Shown here: piece by piece, positions 1 through 12,647 of the stretch
Layout of the letters: each line of letters starts with the position of its first letter
Position numbering within the stretch: the stretch's first letter is position 1
Source: Corydoras sp. C115
Lineage: Eukaryota > Chordata > Actinopteri > Siluriformes > Callichthyidae
Assembly: GCA_019802505.1 (NCBI GenBank)
Contig: JAFMOC010000011.1
Location: forward strand, 2,954,001-3,018,000
Length of the DNA: 64,000 bases
Reading direction: 5' to 3'
Made by a program: the position numbers and the translations under genes
The notes under the pieces: model-generated
Database searches by the model: none
What the model was told of the DNA's origin: nothing
The model's input: the letters and a program-made list of their open reading frames with translations, nothing else

Positions 1-3000
1 ACAAATGTACTGGAATTTATACCCAGTGGAAAGAGTATGTGCTCTTAATTTATACTTACATCAATAATGCTGCCTCTTAGTGTTCTTTGAGAATGATCAG
101 TATAATTTACAGCTCAGTTTCAGTAGCAATGATTCCTTGATCTTCTGACCACAACATCCTACGAAGACAATAGCACTAGCCTTGGCAGGCCATCACTATG
201 GTCCTTGACACTCAGTAGCAGCTGTGCTAAGAAGTGCCTCAATTCCCAGATAGGTTTTCACTGCATATGAAACAGATGGACCACTACACCCCAATCTAAC
301 CAAATACCCTATCTATTTAATGCCCTGCATGGGTGAGAATGAGTAAGCAAGGAAATAACAACACATGAGTGAAACTCCAGTTTCAGACCATACTTGCTTT
401 AAAAAGATGCCTTTCTTTTTCAGAGGTTGGCAGGCTCTTGAAAGGTTTATAAACGCTTCATGTCAACAGAGCTGCCATAGTCTGCCATTGTGATATTACA
501 AATAAAAATTGCAAGGTATAATAAGCAGGACCCCTTGTTAAATAACTTTATGTTGGACAACAGGAGAAACCAATGAATCTTTATTTTTCTTTGCCTTAGA
601 CATTGTGTAGCACTGAAAAGAAAAGTCAGGTACTGAAATTAAATGGAATGAAAAAGGAACACAGCAAGAGACCCAGAACATTCCATTAGCATGTAGCTAT
701 TTTCACCAGACCCAGACAGAGAATGTCTCAAAGGACAGGTAAAGCGACGGATAGTGAAGAAAAATTCTTTACTATTGAAATAAAGCAGATGTCCAGAACT
801 TGACAAGAACCTAGGAGATTTGGCAAAATCAACAGACTTTTTGACAGGGATGGAACACCATTACAGGTAGTAAATGGTCCCCCATTCCTAGTAATTGAAC
901 CCAAATCATCATCCCTGACACCATGGAAAAAGCTCTCTTACAACCCCTGGATTTATAATGCTCAAAGGAATTCTACAGATTTCATGGAACATCTTTCACT
1001 TTGTACTGGTAAAAAAAAACAAAAAAAAAAACAAGTGTCATCACTCTGCAGCAGTGTTAAGTCCAGAACTCTTACTGAGAACAGTGTATACAGTTACATG
1101 CTGTGAAAGCACATCACACCATTACCTGCTTATAGACACTCGCCTTCAAGAGCCACTGATACTCACAAGTCTTTGGGCACTAGCCTAGATTTAATATGTG
1201 ACTGCTGCCTTGAGCATTTTTAGCAATACTATAGGCACCAAAAGAAAAGGTAACGCACACACCCTGACTGCCCCAGAGAAAGGACAGCATGAATATCTCC
1301 CCCATGGTGCCATCAGCCTTGACAGCAAAGTTATTACTCTTGTGGGGAGAGCCAACACAAAGAACTGACAACTGCTTCAACTTTCACACTTGATAAAACT
1401 CACAGACAGTTTAACTTTGCAACAGTAAAAGAGAAGCCGGATTTCGATTCTAGCCCCCTCTCTCTTTTTCACACCCGGCCTGGCCTCCTCGCATCCTCAC
1501 GTTCAGGGGAGACTTGAGTTCTGTAGCAATCAGACAGAAGTCCCAGAGGCCAGGTCTTGGCTGTAGACACAATAGGAATGTAATGACACAAAAAGAGCCA
1601 ATTTTCTAAATGGACCTTGCATTCTCTCTCCCCCCTCCTTCTCTGCCTGTATAAAAATGCATCTCTCTCTCTAAAGCGCAGCATGTGCGGTGGTGGATAA
1701 CAGACAGGACTGTAATCGGAGACAAAAATGTGCCCTCTAGATTTTATCTTTGCACCACCACCTTTGTTTCCTCCAAAACAGATTGGGGTAATTATAAAGA
1801 AATGAAATACACCCCAAACAGGACACTGAAGAAAATGCCAATAAGGCTACAATCAAGCAAAAGTCAGAAAAAAATTGCATTTATTGCTTAGTCAAATCAA
1901 GATCATACAGGAGAGTTCTGAGTGTTAATGGGTTTCCCGAGCAGCGAATGTCATACAACAATATGCAGGAGTGTGACGTGCAATACATTAAGTGCTTCTG
2001 AATAAAAGAACTAACTCATTTTCATTCAATGAGAGAACTTCAAATCTGCTAAAAAGCACAGTGATTTAAACATTGCCTGGAATAAATGTTAATGCCTGAA
2101 CAGAGCTAAATTGGAACTTAGTCTCCTGAATCATAGCATTGATGGGTTAATTCAGATAATGAGTATCCATGGGCAGAAAAGTAACAAGGTTATAAGGAGC
2201 ACATAGGGATCTTGTATGCTTCATCTTGTTAAAGTATTTCACAGATTCTATAGATAGAGTGAGAAATGAAAATTCACTTCAGAATTCAGGAGCACCACGA
2301 GTGGTCAGTAAACTGCTGTTTTAACCCTACTTTCATTTTTACTCTCCTTTTCACATTTCCACATACCAAGTGACCAAGAAGTCCTCATTATGTGCTACAT
2401 CTCTCTGTTTTACCATTTGTTCTTGATGGCTCACCCTCCCCTGCTCTGAAACGAGGTCACCTCAACAACCATCCATCTCACTTGGTAAACCAGATTCCTT
2501 TGCCCACCCATTGGGGCCGTTGCCAATGAGGCGTGTTGGCACTCATTAAAACTGTATTAGGGAGTGTATTGATGGGCTTGAATGAAAATGTCCACCTGTA
2601 ACCTAACTTCAAGTCTAAGGGGCCAGGCAATAACAGCAAGGAGGCCACTACGGAGCTGACGCTGAAGAGCAAAAGGTCGACATGAATTGTGTATGAATGG
2701 TTGAGGGACATGGGTTGCCATAGCGACATGTTCAGGCTCTTTCCTGGCTCCAGCTGGGCCTCATCTGTGCTCTGCGACTAGCTGGAATGGAAACGAGCGG
2801 CCGGAACGGACATGCATAATCATAAGCCAGAAATCCACCACACTGCTTAATATTAACTGTTGAAGAGGGCTCTCGAAACAGGAACAATGAGAAATACCTC
2901 TTAGAATCGCAGGTGCGCCAACTTAATCTGAACTTGGAAGTGGAGCCATTGGAGGCGAATTAAGTTCGCCTCCATTGAAGAAATAATGAAATTATGTCAA

Positions 3001-3140
3001 CTGGGAATGAGGTATGCTGAATGAGCAAACTGTGTGCGTCTGTGTGCATATGTGCACACTCATTAAGTTTGACCCAATTACACCGTTCATGTGGCAAACA
3101 TTAACTTGTGATGTCTGAGCTGCAAATCACTTTGCTTTCT
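1..3140. other. Unique AT-rich non-coding sequence
   Basis: No convincing exon, RNA gene or known repeat. Short frames here lack splice context or similarity. A pyrimidine-rich stretch lies at 1620-1680 and a perfect 9-bp inverted repeat at 2951-2973. If the agrn assignment is right, this is downstream agrn intron. Confidence 0.5.
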
Positions 3141-3206
3141 GTATCAAATCATACATAAAATCTCTTCAACAGGCAATAGATTTTGCACTACATATATACA
3201 CATACA

Positions 3207-3260
<54 letters not shown>
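3207..3260. repeat. (AT)n microsatellite
   Basis: About 50 bp of alternating AT. Frames through it encode only (YI)n and are not genes. Confidence 0.97.
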
Positions 3261-3261
<1 letters not shown>

Positions 3262-3612
3262 ATTTTTTTTTGACTTTTTGAAATCAGCACATAATCTCTC
3301 ACATGAGATTTCATGCCACTTACTCTTATCATGCAAAGAGCAACTGTGCCTCTCTAAGTATGAGTGATAGATGATGCACTGCAATAAAGATTTTGTAAAG
3401 GTCATTTGATTTCTCACATTTGAAAATGTTTCCGTTTCAGATTTCACGGCTATGAAAACATTAGCTAAAAAAACTACCCTAATAACACGGTCAGTAGGCA
3501 TTTTGCATCCTGAACATATTTGGCAGTATTTTATGTATTTTGAGCTGTTACAAAATTCTCCACAAATGTTTTTTTTATGATTATTTTTCAAATAGTCATG
3601 ATATAGACATAA

Positions 3613-3928
3613 GGGTGGCAATGTGGCTTAGTGGTTAGTATGTCTCAAACCTGCGGATCTAGGTTTGAAACCCAATCTGCATCCTGTGTCCAAGTGGGTT
3701 TTCTCTGGGTTCTCTGGATTCCTCCCATATTTCCTTCAAATTGAATGCTCTAAATTGCCCCATATAGTGTGTGTTTGTGTGTGTGCCTGTGTGAGTGTGC
3801 CCAGCAATAGATTTTACTGTCCTGGGTGTAACTGCCCAGCGCCCAAAACGTTCTCCCCTTGATAGGCATAGGAAACCATGCTGTGACCCTAGTAGAGGCT
3901 TAAGTGGAAGATAATAAATTAATGAATG
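3613..3928 (+). repeat. tRNA-derived SINE, family A, near full length
   Basis: Forward copy. The head has the pol III A box TGGCTTAGTGG and a B-box-like GGTTTGAAACC. Then come the family body (tctaaattgccccatatagtg, an internal GT-rich stretch, then cccagcgcccaaaacgttct) and the tail gaagataataaattaatgaatg. About 25% diverged from the other copies. Confidence 0.9.
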
Positions 3929-4612
3929 TTTCTGATGTGTTATTCCAAAGCAATACAATAGAAAAAGTAGCCAGCAAAAGGTTTTGTCACTAATTAACCT
4001 TCAGTGGTTAGAAAGCATCATTTTCCTTACCATTTAGCATTTTTTCTCTTTTGGCTCCCTCAGGGCATATCAGGGGCAACATCTTAGTTGTATATTGAAA
4101 TCATTCAAATTAGTTCCTTGAAGCACAGAGCATTCAGTCACCTGATACTGCCTGAATGATTACTGAAGAGCTCTTCAAACAATCAGTTTTATTTATTTGA
4201 AGGATCATGAAAATGCAGTTAACATACTGGTGTACCTATAAATCTATGCAGGGCACACACAAATTGATTTTAGTCTGTTTTCAAATTTAATATGTAATGG
4301 TTCAATCAGTTGTTTTGTGAAGTGTGTGGTGGGTGAAACGATGAAGTGAAACAACTTATTCTGATTGTGCTATCAGCTGACTGGATGCAGTTCTGACATG
4401 TCAGAAAATTAGAGGAACCCGCACCTTGATACCTCAACAGGCTTTAACAAGCTTTTTATAGCTATTTTCACACCTAGCTATTTATGTCTCGTTCAGAAAT
4501 AAAAGCTTCTCTTTTAAGAATATATAAAATGGCATGGCGACAGACAAAAAAAAGCCTTACATTTCTCACCATCATAAAATATAAGGAACTAAGACAAGCG
4601 GTAAATAATTAC

Positions 4613-4668
4613 AATGACCTGATATCAATGACCTGATGTCAATGACCTGATATCAATGACCTGATGGT
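4613..4668 (+). repeat. Minisatellite, about 17-bp unit x 3-4
   Basis: Four successive units of the type caatgacctgatatcaatgac/gacctgatgtcaa. The array runs straight into a LINE-type tail (4669-4728). Confidence 0.85.
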
Positions 4669-4728
4669 CGCTTTGGATAAAAGCGTTTTCCAAATGACTT
4701 AATGTAAATTTGAATGTAAATGCATTGT
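4669..4728 (+). repeat. LINE-type 3' tail (tail only)
   Basis: Contains ggtcgctttggataaaagcg followed by repeated gtaaat units. The same tail recurs at 12203, 18788 and 49605 and looks like a severely 5'-truncated non-LTR retrotransposon or a SINE using its tail. Confidence 0.6.
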
Positions 4729-5199
4729 ATTTCTGGCATGATAATTTGGATTTGAGATGTAAATTATTAAGCAGTTCAATAAAAAAAGTAAATACTGTAG
4801 CTTTTTAGTAAACTGCACATTATGGTAGTCATGGTTTAAGTCTAAGACTGTAGTCCTACAGCTACTGGGGCTATAACCAGCACAAATTTATGTCCTCAGA
4901 ATTAGATTCAGCTATTCTGTATCCAAAATTTCCCATTTACTCCTTTTTACTCATATAAAGTGTCTTGGTGCAGGAAAGCCACATGCTGATCGAGCAGTTG
5001 TGATGACTACAGCAACTAACATTTCTCCATCCCATATAAAACAATAATCAATCCTGAACACAGTAACTACTTAACATTCCAGAATATCATTCATCATATA
5101 ATCAACTTCACAAATGGGGCAATTTACCAAGAATCAGGAAAAACTAATTAACTTTCTAAAGCCAGACCAAGTGTGATTTCCTGTGTTGAGTCAAATTAA
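4729..5199 (+). repeat. Duplicated block, copy 1 (no SINE)
   Basis: About 470 bp homologous to 6809-7709, starting at atttctggca and ending near tcctgtgt...aattaag. Shared stretches include agtaaactgcacattatg, gcaggaaagcca and gtgtgatttcctgtgt. This copy keeps the uninterrupted SINE target at 4913-4926. Confidence 0.85.
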
Positions 5200-5580
5200 G
5201 CTACAGCCTCCACTTCTGGTGATGCTCTTCTGTCAGTTCCTTTAAGGTTTTAACCTTGCAACCATATTACCCCTGGATCTCACACACTAATTTCCCACAT
5301 GGAATAACGCCTACAGATCTCTAGTTATTTACGGCCTCAACTACAGCAGAATTCAACTGTTGTTGAGCCTTACAGATTAATGAAAACATCTTCTGCAAAT
5401 GCCATTGAACTTGGCCATCTAGTTCAAATCCAATAATTCCACCTTTGCACCCTTGTCTATTTTACATAAACATGGAATTTGTATACCATTACATTTAACT
5501 ACAATTATAAATCTCTGCTATTTTATGAAAGTAAGAGGTTTAACAACTTTAGTTTAGACTGCATATACACCCACACAATG

Positions 5581-6088
5581 TACCAGTAAAAGTTTGGACA
5601 CACCACTTTCTTGCCCCATAGCTTATCTTCTCCACTTACATTAAGATAAACTTTGTAGCTTTACTATTACAGACTGTAGAACATCTGTTCTACATCTTTT
5701 TAGTCCTTTGTTGGTTCTCTGTTCTCTATTGGTCAGGGTCATCACAGAACAGGTATCATCTGGGTGGTGGAAATGTCAGTTCTGCATGTGCTGCTGTACC
5801 TTTAACCTTCATTTAAAGATGTCAGTGACACTGCTGGGATATGAATAATCCACCAACCAAATATTACCTGCTTTGTGGTGGTACGATTGGAGTCCTGGAT
5901 ATTAGAATTAGAACATAGATATTAGAACATATTAGAACAGGGTAAAGGGGACTAACACAGGATGTACTGTGTTCCACAAACAAAGAAATAATTGTAGAAC
6001 AAAAAAGGCCATCTTTACAGTATGTGGAAGTGGTACAATGGACAATAAGTGGAGAAAAAAGAAGGTGTGTCCAAACTTTTGTCTGGTA
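5581..6088. mobile_element. Palindromic MITE, family B, full length
   Basis: About 508 bp with long imperfect inverted repeats. The left end is taccagtaaaagtttggaca and the right end ggtgtgtccaaacttttgtc followed by tggta. Both ends carry TA, suggesting a Tc1/mariner-type TA target. Other copies: 28800 (one arm) and 51208. No coding capacity; ORFs at 5864-6150 are passenger frames. Confidence 0.8.
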
Positions 6089-6990
6089 CTCCATGTGAGG
6101 CACCACATAATAGGGGCCTGAAAATGCTTTGCAAATATTTGGTCAGTCAAAATACTGCCTTCACTACCTCTCTCTGTAAAACCTTGGTGTCCATAAGTCC
6201 TTAACTATTTAAAAGTCCATTGTTATTTTTGTTAAATTTTGTGTACAGCATGAAACAGGCAATGCCAACATTCCACATACATTAAATGGTTTGTGAAAAA
6301 TAAATTGCTTAATTCTTGCATGTACAGTCTAGAATGAGAAATCTCATTTATTTTTATTTAATATTTCTTAAATATTTTAATATAATAATCAGATCCACCA
6401 TAGCAGAGATGAAACACCCAGCAGATATTTTAGTCTAAAATCAAATGTATAATGCTCCTGCTCTACCGCTGATGTTTGCCACCTAGGTAAATACACTCAT
6501 CATGCAACACTGACATAAATTTGACTTAATAGGCCGCTGAAGCTGAATTGTAAGCAAATATTCACTGTTAGATGACTACATGCTGTGATATGCAGTGTTC
6601 CTTAACTCAATGGGGAATTCAAGACATGGGTCTAAACTCATTTAATTAAGATTTATTAGTAACCTGCACAGATGTTGATTCCTCTTTTCCCATGACTTAA
6701 ACACATTTTCGCTTTAGGTGTTCTCTTATTTAGGTATTCTCAAACATCACTTATTATAAAGCGCTCTGCATCCACTTAATCATAGTGCTGCTATTTTGTC
6801 TTTATGTTATTTCTGGCAAGATAATTCAAATTGACATTTGAATTATTAAGCCATTCAATGAAAAATTAATTATACTGTAGATCTTTAGTAAACTGCACAT
6901 TATGATAGCTTTGGTTAAGTTACAGTTACTCGGACCTTAACCAACATAGAAATATGTCTTCAGAATTAGATTTAGCTGTTCTGTTTTCAA

Positions 6991-7212
6991 GGTGGCACGG
7001 TGGCTTAGTGGTTAGCACGTTTGTCTATCAGTGCTGGGGATTCCAGGTGAGAATCCCAATCTAGGTGGAGTTTCCATGTTCTCCACTTGTCCACAAGGGC
7101 TTCCTCCGGGTTCTCCGGTTTCCTCCGGGTTCTCCGGTTTCCTCCCACAGTTAAAAAAAACTGTATTCAAGGTAAACAGAATGCACTAAACTGCCCCATA
7201 TAGTGTGTGTGT

Positions 7213-7270
<58 letters not shown>

Positions 7271-7414
7271 ATGTGTAAGTGAGGGTGCCCAGCGATTGGC
7301 ACCCTGTCCTGGGTGTATCTGACCAGTGTACAAAACGTTCTCCTCTGGATGGGTATGGGACCCCCCCCCCCCCGACCCTAATACTAAGCAGAAAATAATG
7401 AATGAATGAATAAA
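6991..7414 (+). repeat. tRNA-derived SINE, family A, full length with target duplication
   Basis: Forward copy with a clear A box (tggcttagtggttagcac), a GT run of about 65 bp at 7201-7270, a C14 run near 7361 and a (gaat)n tail. A 19-bp unit (tcctccgggttctccggtt) is tandemly duplicated at about 7103-7146. Flanked by the 14-bp target duplication tgttctgttttcaa (6977-6990) / tgttctgtctccaa (7415-7428). ORFs here are SINE translations. Confidence 0.93.
7203..7270 (+). repeat. (GT)n microsatellite inside a SINE
   Basis: Expansion of the GT-rich stretch that every copy of SINE family A carries at this position. Confidence 0.95.
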
Positions 7415-8454
7415 TGTTCTGTCTCCAAAGTTGCATATTTATTACTTTTTACTCATATAGGGTGTCTTGGCGCAGGAAAGCCAAAGGCTAATTGAGCAGT
7501 TGTGATGAGAACAGCTTCTAACATTTCTCTATTCCATATAGAACAATAATAACACAGTAATTACTTAGAACTCCAGAATAACATTCATTATATAATCAAC
7601 CACAAAAACTGATCAATTTACAAAAAAACATAAAAAAAAAACCCACAGAAACGAGAAATAACTAATTAACTTAAGCCAGACCGAGTGTGATTTCCTGTGT
7701 CAAAATAAGTAAACATCACTTTTTATTTTAAGAATAAATGGTTGAAATTTGTCACATTAAGTATACTTTACTGAGCAAGTATTTGTTATTTCTACTGCTA
7801 TATGAATGAAGTTAATTGTGGTTACATTATTAGAATTAACTTTGTACTGAAACTGACCACAGAAAGGTTCGGAATCACTTTAAAACATTACAGGTGGAAA
7901 GGCACAAGGCATAAAGAGCTTGCTGAGTTGATGGTCCGACAAAGCAGCATTTTCAAAAGTAGCAAAGAAAAGAAAATGTTCACACCTGGGGAGCACTGCA
8001 ATATCATAAAATATGATGTGAAAGGCTTTGTTGTTTAATAAATGTGTGAACTGTGATCACTGAATTTCAGTAAAATGGCTTTTTGAGCAGTGCCACTCTG
8101 AAGAAACCAGTATCGACCTGAAAGGTTTAACCGCCACCAATCATCAATGTTCTTTTTCACATTCAGCCCTTAATTACTCATGAAATATTCTTACAGAGGG
8201 GAATTTATGACATTAAATGCTTTCATTAAAACACACTATGCAGGGTACCACTCAGATTCAGGCAATCCTTCACTTATTTGTCAATGTTTTTTTATTTTTA
8301 TTATTATTTTTGCTTTGACCTTTACTAACATTTCCCCAAATTTTCTCTTGACTGCTTCTAAACCCAATTTGCAGTACCATAATAGCTACAGTAATTGTTG
8401 GAAGGCATTGTTTGTTTCTTATACATAAAATAACAGCTGCATAATTGTATAGAA

Positions 8455-9022
8455 CAGGGGTTCTCAAACTGTGGTATGCGTACCACTGTTGGTATGCAAA
8501 GTAGCGTGATATGGTGATATGCCAGATTATGATATGGATATACAATACATTATTTTCCTGATGTATTTTAGAAACTGCATTTTGTAATTTGTTTTTTAAA
8601 GAATTCGATTGCTAGAGAAACAGTAAACATGTTACTCAGCGATTAGTGATCAGCGTTCATTTTAAATCTTGGTCTAGATTATATTGTGGAGGTCAAAACT
8701 TTTTTTTTTTCAATAATAATGTGTTTGTAACCATTTTATAAAAGCAATAAGGCACTCGAGATTGTGTATTATTTTGAATAAATAACAGAAACAAGTTGTA
8801 ATGGCACACTGCTTCGCGGCTTACTACACCTCTTTCCAGTGAGTTTTTCACAATAATGCACACCCTCTTGAACCATATTGCTTTAATATTACTCACATCT
8901 AATTATGTTAGATGTTTTCCATATGTTGTTCAGTAACGAAAAACATAGGTAGTACTTGGAAGTTTTGTTTTAATAATGAGTGGTACTTGGTCTGAAAAGT
9001 TTGAGAGTTTTCTATACCACTG
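8455..9022. mobile_element. hAT-like non-autonomous transposon with 8-bp target duplication
   Basis: Left end caggggttctcaaactgtgg, right end ...aaaagtttgagag...ccactg, inverted to each other as in hAT elements. Flanked by an exact 8-bp duplication gtatagaa (8447-8454 and 9023-9030). The interior carries a hairpin core (about 8740-8890: agcaataaggcactcgag ... cctcttgaaccatattgct) shared with repeats at 20085, 22062, 42416 and 59756. There is no transposase. Confidence 0.85.
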
Positions 9023-9440
9023 GTATAGAAAATCCCAAGATGTCTATGTCCTTCCAGTTTCAGTGTTTATGCTTTGGTCGTTCAGTAGAGGTTGCTGTTG
9101 CAACCTCCACTGTTGAGACTGAGAAGTTTTTCTCTCTGTCTGTTCAATGGGATTGCTGAGACTTGGATACAGCTTTACTGCTGTAATAAACTGCCACTAT
9201 TTTACACTTTGCACCACTTTACTCTCTTATTTAATCCACACCTAAGAGCTTAATTAATGCACTGCCTTAGTGGGTGAAGCCTAAAATGTCAAAAATAAAC
9301 ATACCTTGACCCGACATGGGCAAAAACATACTGTATGATTGAAATTATATTAATATTGTTCCTTCAAACAAATGACTTTCACTATGTGTAAAGTATTATC
9401 CATCTCATGTTAAAATAAGTAATTTTATTACTTTATTTAT

Positions 9441-9750
9441 CTATCCATCCATTCATAATCTTTCGATTTATCCTATATTAATGTCACTGGGAAGGGGTTC
9501 CCCATGCCCATCCAGGGGAGAACATTTCGGGCGCATGGCAGATACATCCAGGACAGGGCGCCAATTTGCAGAATTCAATTCACCTTGATCCATGTTTTTG
9601 GACTGTGCGAGGAAACCGGAGAGCCTCGAGTAAACCCACATGGAGAGAACATGGAAACTTCACCCAGATTGGGATTTGAACCAGGAATCCCTAGCGCTGA
9701 GAGGTGAATGTGCTAATCAGTAAGCCCTACTAAGCCCTACTGCCGCCCTA
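9441..9750 (-). repeat. tRNA-derived SINE, family A, reverse copy, internally deleted
   Basis: Tail on the left (atccatccattcataatctt), tRNA-like head on the right (gctaatcagtaagccctac). The middle (GT-rich) section is missing between gggcgccaatttg and cagaattcaattc. A small tandem repeat taagccctac follows the head. The 67-residue frame at 9504-9707 is SINE-derived. Confidence 0.88.
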
Positions 9751-12200
9751 CTTTATTTATTTTATTTATTTAATTCATAGTTTTCACATCTTCTCACAGA
9801 CGTCAACTTGTGCATTTGATGCTGATTTGGTGATGATAAAAAGGCTGTACAGTTCTCTATAGTTGAAAGGTAGAGAGTGATATCAATCCATCACCTAAGA
9901 TCCAGAAATACCCTTTATATTGCAGAAAATTCTTCAATGAAATTTTAACCTGCATAAAAACCTCGATAAAAAGCCATACTAACAATAGAGATTATGTGGA
10001 TACACATATAGAGATTATGTGGAAATATAATAATGTTGTAATGTAACAGATTATTTTTTAACTCTTGTTATAGGATTAATAAATATAGACCCCCTCAGTG
10101 TTGACAAACCTGTGATTTATTAAATAATGCACTACCAGTCTGCAGGAGGTATACAAGCACATATGTGAGCACATACACAAACTCACATCCCCCAACTCAA
10201 TCTTTAGTGTAAACATTCTGTTCTTTACCAATATATTGAGCTATCCCTATACAAATTCTTTCTCCGCCATCTTAAGTATCCTCCACCACCCACACAGCCT
10301 TTATATTCAGAAACAGACCAGATATATGCCTCTTTGAAGAAGCTCCTCTGAGGTGACATGCCCTCAACATCGTCTACTTCACTTTCAAGATTAGGCGGCA
10401 CGAGAGGTGATATGAGCATCTAAAGCATCTACTACTATTTTCTTTGAAATTTCAACCATATGCACTGCATCTGTAGTGTCCAAGTCATTACCATGGAAAA
10501 TAAACACATGTGATGAGGAAATGTAAAATCTGTTATCTTAACTCATACTTAGCCCACTGAACATCTGCTCCATGTATGTAATATATGTTCAAAAACTAGT
10601 CTATGCATAATATATAATTCTTTTTTAATTATTGTACAATGCTCAGTAAAATATCATACAATGATAATTGTGTATTCTTTACATTAACTTTAACTCTACC
10701 TATGTTTTGGTATTCATAATTACAAACTAAATTGTTTCAGCTAATCCAAAATGCTATAATGACTTAAAAACCTATACAATAACAGGGATAGTACAAGGTG
10801 TTGAACCTAATATGTCTCTTTTTAACCTTTTTATCCATTAATTCAATTACTACTTCTATGTACTGTTAGACTGTTTTGTGTTTACGCACAAATATATTTG
10901 TTTGTTCTTGCCTAATTAAAAAAAATAATTTAATACAAATATTATATAACAACACTTACCAACAACACAATGTATTTTTTATTTTATTTTCAATGTATTT
11001 TATGATTTTTTATAATAATGCCTTTTAATAAAAAAATCTTAATTTCTTTTGTATAATCATGAATATATTTATTATTAATTATTACTTTCGGTTAAAAAAT
11101 ACAGCCTTGCATTGTACTGCATTATTACCACAAAATTTTAATCTGCATTAATTTATCTGCTACTGTTAAACCTGCAAGATAACTGGATATTTTTTTTTGG
11201 GGGGGGGGGATTTGTAAAGAGTAAACTACAGCAACCAATTTGTTTTCAGACTCTAAAACAAAGCATGTCAATATGTCCTACAATGTTATCACATATTGCA
11301 AAAAATATTCTAGGAAAGACAATCCTGAATGGCCAGAGTCACAAAAGACATGAAGACACCATGACACCAAGGCTTAAATTGTCTGACTTATTGAAAGCAT
11401 TTTGGACAAACACCTAATATAATGAAGAAAAATCTATAAAAAGAGAAGGAGAGAAGAAATCATGAATGCTGTATGAAGAATAAAAAAACATCTCAGGTAT
11501 ATTTTGGCTGTGTGTTTAATGAAAAAGGGCTATTCATACAAGGTATTTGTGAAGGAAATTGATTTTCATTATTTAAATGACTACACTTTGTACACATTGT
11601 CAGATGCGTCGTTTAAAAATTTAGCGTGATGGAAAGTCTGCTGTGAATCAGAAAAAAAATTCTCGACCCACAGCAGATTCAGCATGACCAGCGGTGCACA
11701 CCCTGCTTCAGATATAAGAATGAACTTGTCAGCTTATTTGTTAGCTACAGTAGAACCACAATGATGTAGTAATGGCCACACGGCTCTAACCAGCCGCACA
11801 CACAAAACTATCATATAATGACATCTTACTATAAAATATTCAAAACGTACATTCACAGGATCCTGACACTAAAACATGTGCTTACGCTGCACAATAGCTG
11901 CAGGTAAAAAAGATTAAAGAGTTGTTAAAACCTATATATAATTCAGTACTTGACATTTATAGCATTAGTAGTTACAATCATTAAATTAATTACTAGTGTT
12001 ACACTGCAAAATACATTACATTACAGTATTACGTATTACGGTTTATGTATGTATATATATATATATACGAAGACATTTGACCCATAATTGCTTTAATTGT
12101 TCATTTTAGCACACCAACTACTGAATAAGTCATCACTTCGTTTTTAAGGAAATGCACTACATCCATAAAGACATTACTGTTCAATGACTTGTGGTGTTCT
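9751..12200. other. AT-rich non-coding sequence
   Basis: No exon or clear repeat seen. Very AT-rich at 10560-11100, with a T8G9 run at 11190-11210. Confidence 0.45.
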
Positions 12201-12202
12201 CA

Positions 12203-12263
12203 GTTGTAAGTTGTTTTAGATAAAAGCATCTGCTAAATGACTAAACATAAATGTAATGTATTT
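12203..12263 (+). repeat. LINE-type 3' tail (tail only)
   Basis: taagttgttttagataaaag, catctgctaaatgactaaac, then ataaatgtaatgta, matching the tail at 18788 and 49605. Confidence 0.6.
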
Positions 12264-12549
12264 TAATTATGATTGCTACTTACAACAAAAACCGTCTGAC
12301 ATCTTGGCAAATTAGTAGCATTGTTTCAAATACACTATTTGTACAACCATGTCAGTTACATTAGTTGAAAATATATCCATTGTTACAGATAAGTTAACTC
12401 TAGCTAAAGTAATTAGCTATATTCTTAAAAAGCCTTAAAACAACTATCAGACACTTATTAGGTATAATTGCTCATGTCTGATTTATTCTCTTGTAGCCAA
12501 CAAAACAATTATATCTGCTCTCTTTTCAAGTGGTGAGCGATAACCACTG

Positions 12550-12647
12550 TGTATAATGCCCAGCACCCAAGACGTTCTCGACTGGATGGGCATGGGCATG
12601 GGCATGGGCATGGGAACCCCCCCCCCCACACACACACACACACACAG
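12550..12647 (+). repeat. SINE family A fragment (3' part) with gggcat hexamer expansion and (CA)n
   Basis: cccagcacccaagacgttctc, then four tandem gggcat units where other copies have one or two, then C9 and (ac)n. Frames encoding (HG)n or (MP)n here are artefacts of the repeat. Confidence 0.85.

Larger units (their letters stand above)
6809..7709 (+). repeat. Duplicated block, copy 2 (interrupted by a SINE)
   Basis: Homologue of 4729-5199, split by the SINE at 6991-7414. Without the insertion it is about 460 bp. Confidence 0.85.

Noticed and set aside
3613..3690. Functional tRNA genes at SINE heads
   Set aside because: The heads continue into the SINE body, lack paired acceptor stems and recur with the same body about 22 times.
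4613..4668. CRISPR-like array
   Set aside because: The 17-bp units are contiguous with no spacers; this is a minisatellite in a vertebrate genome.
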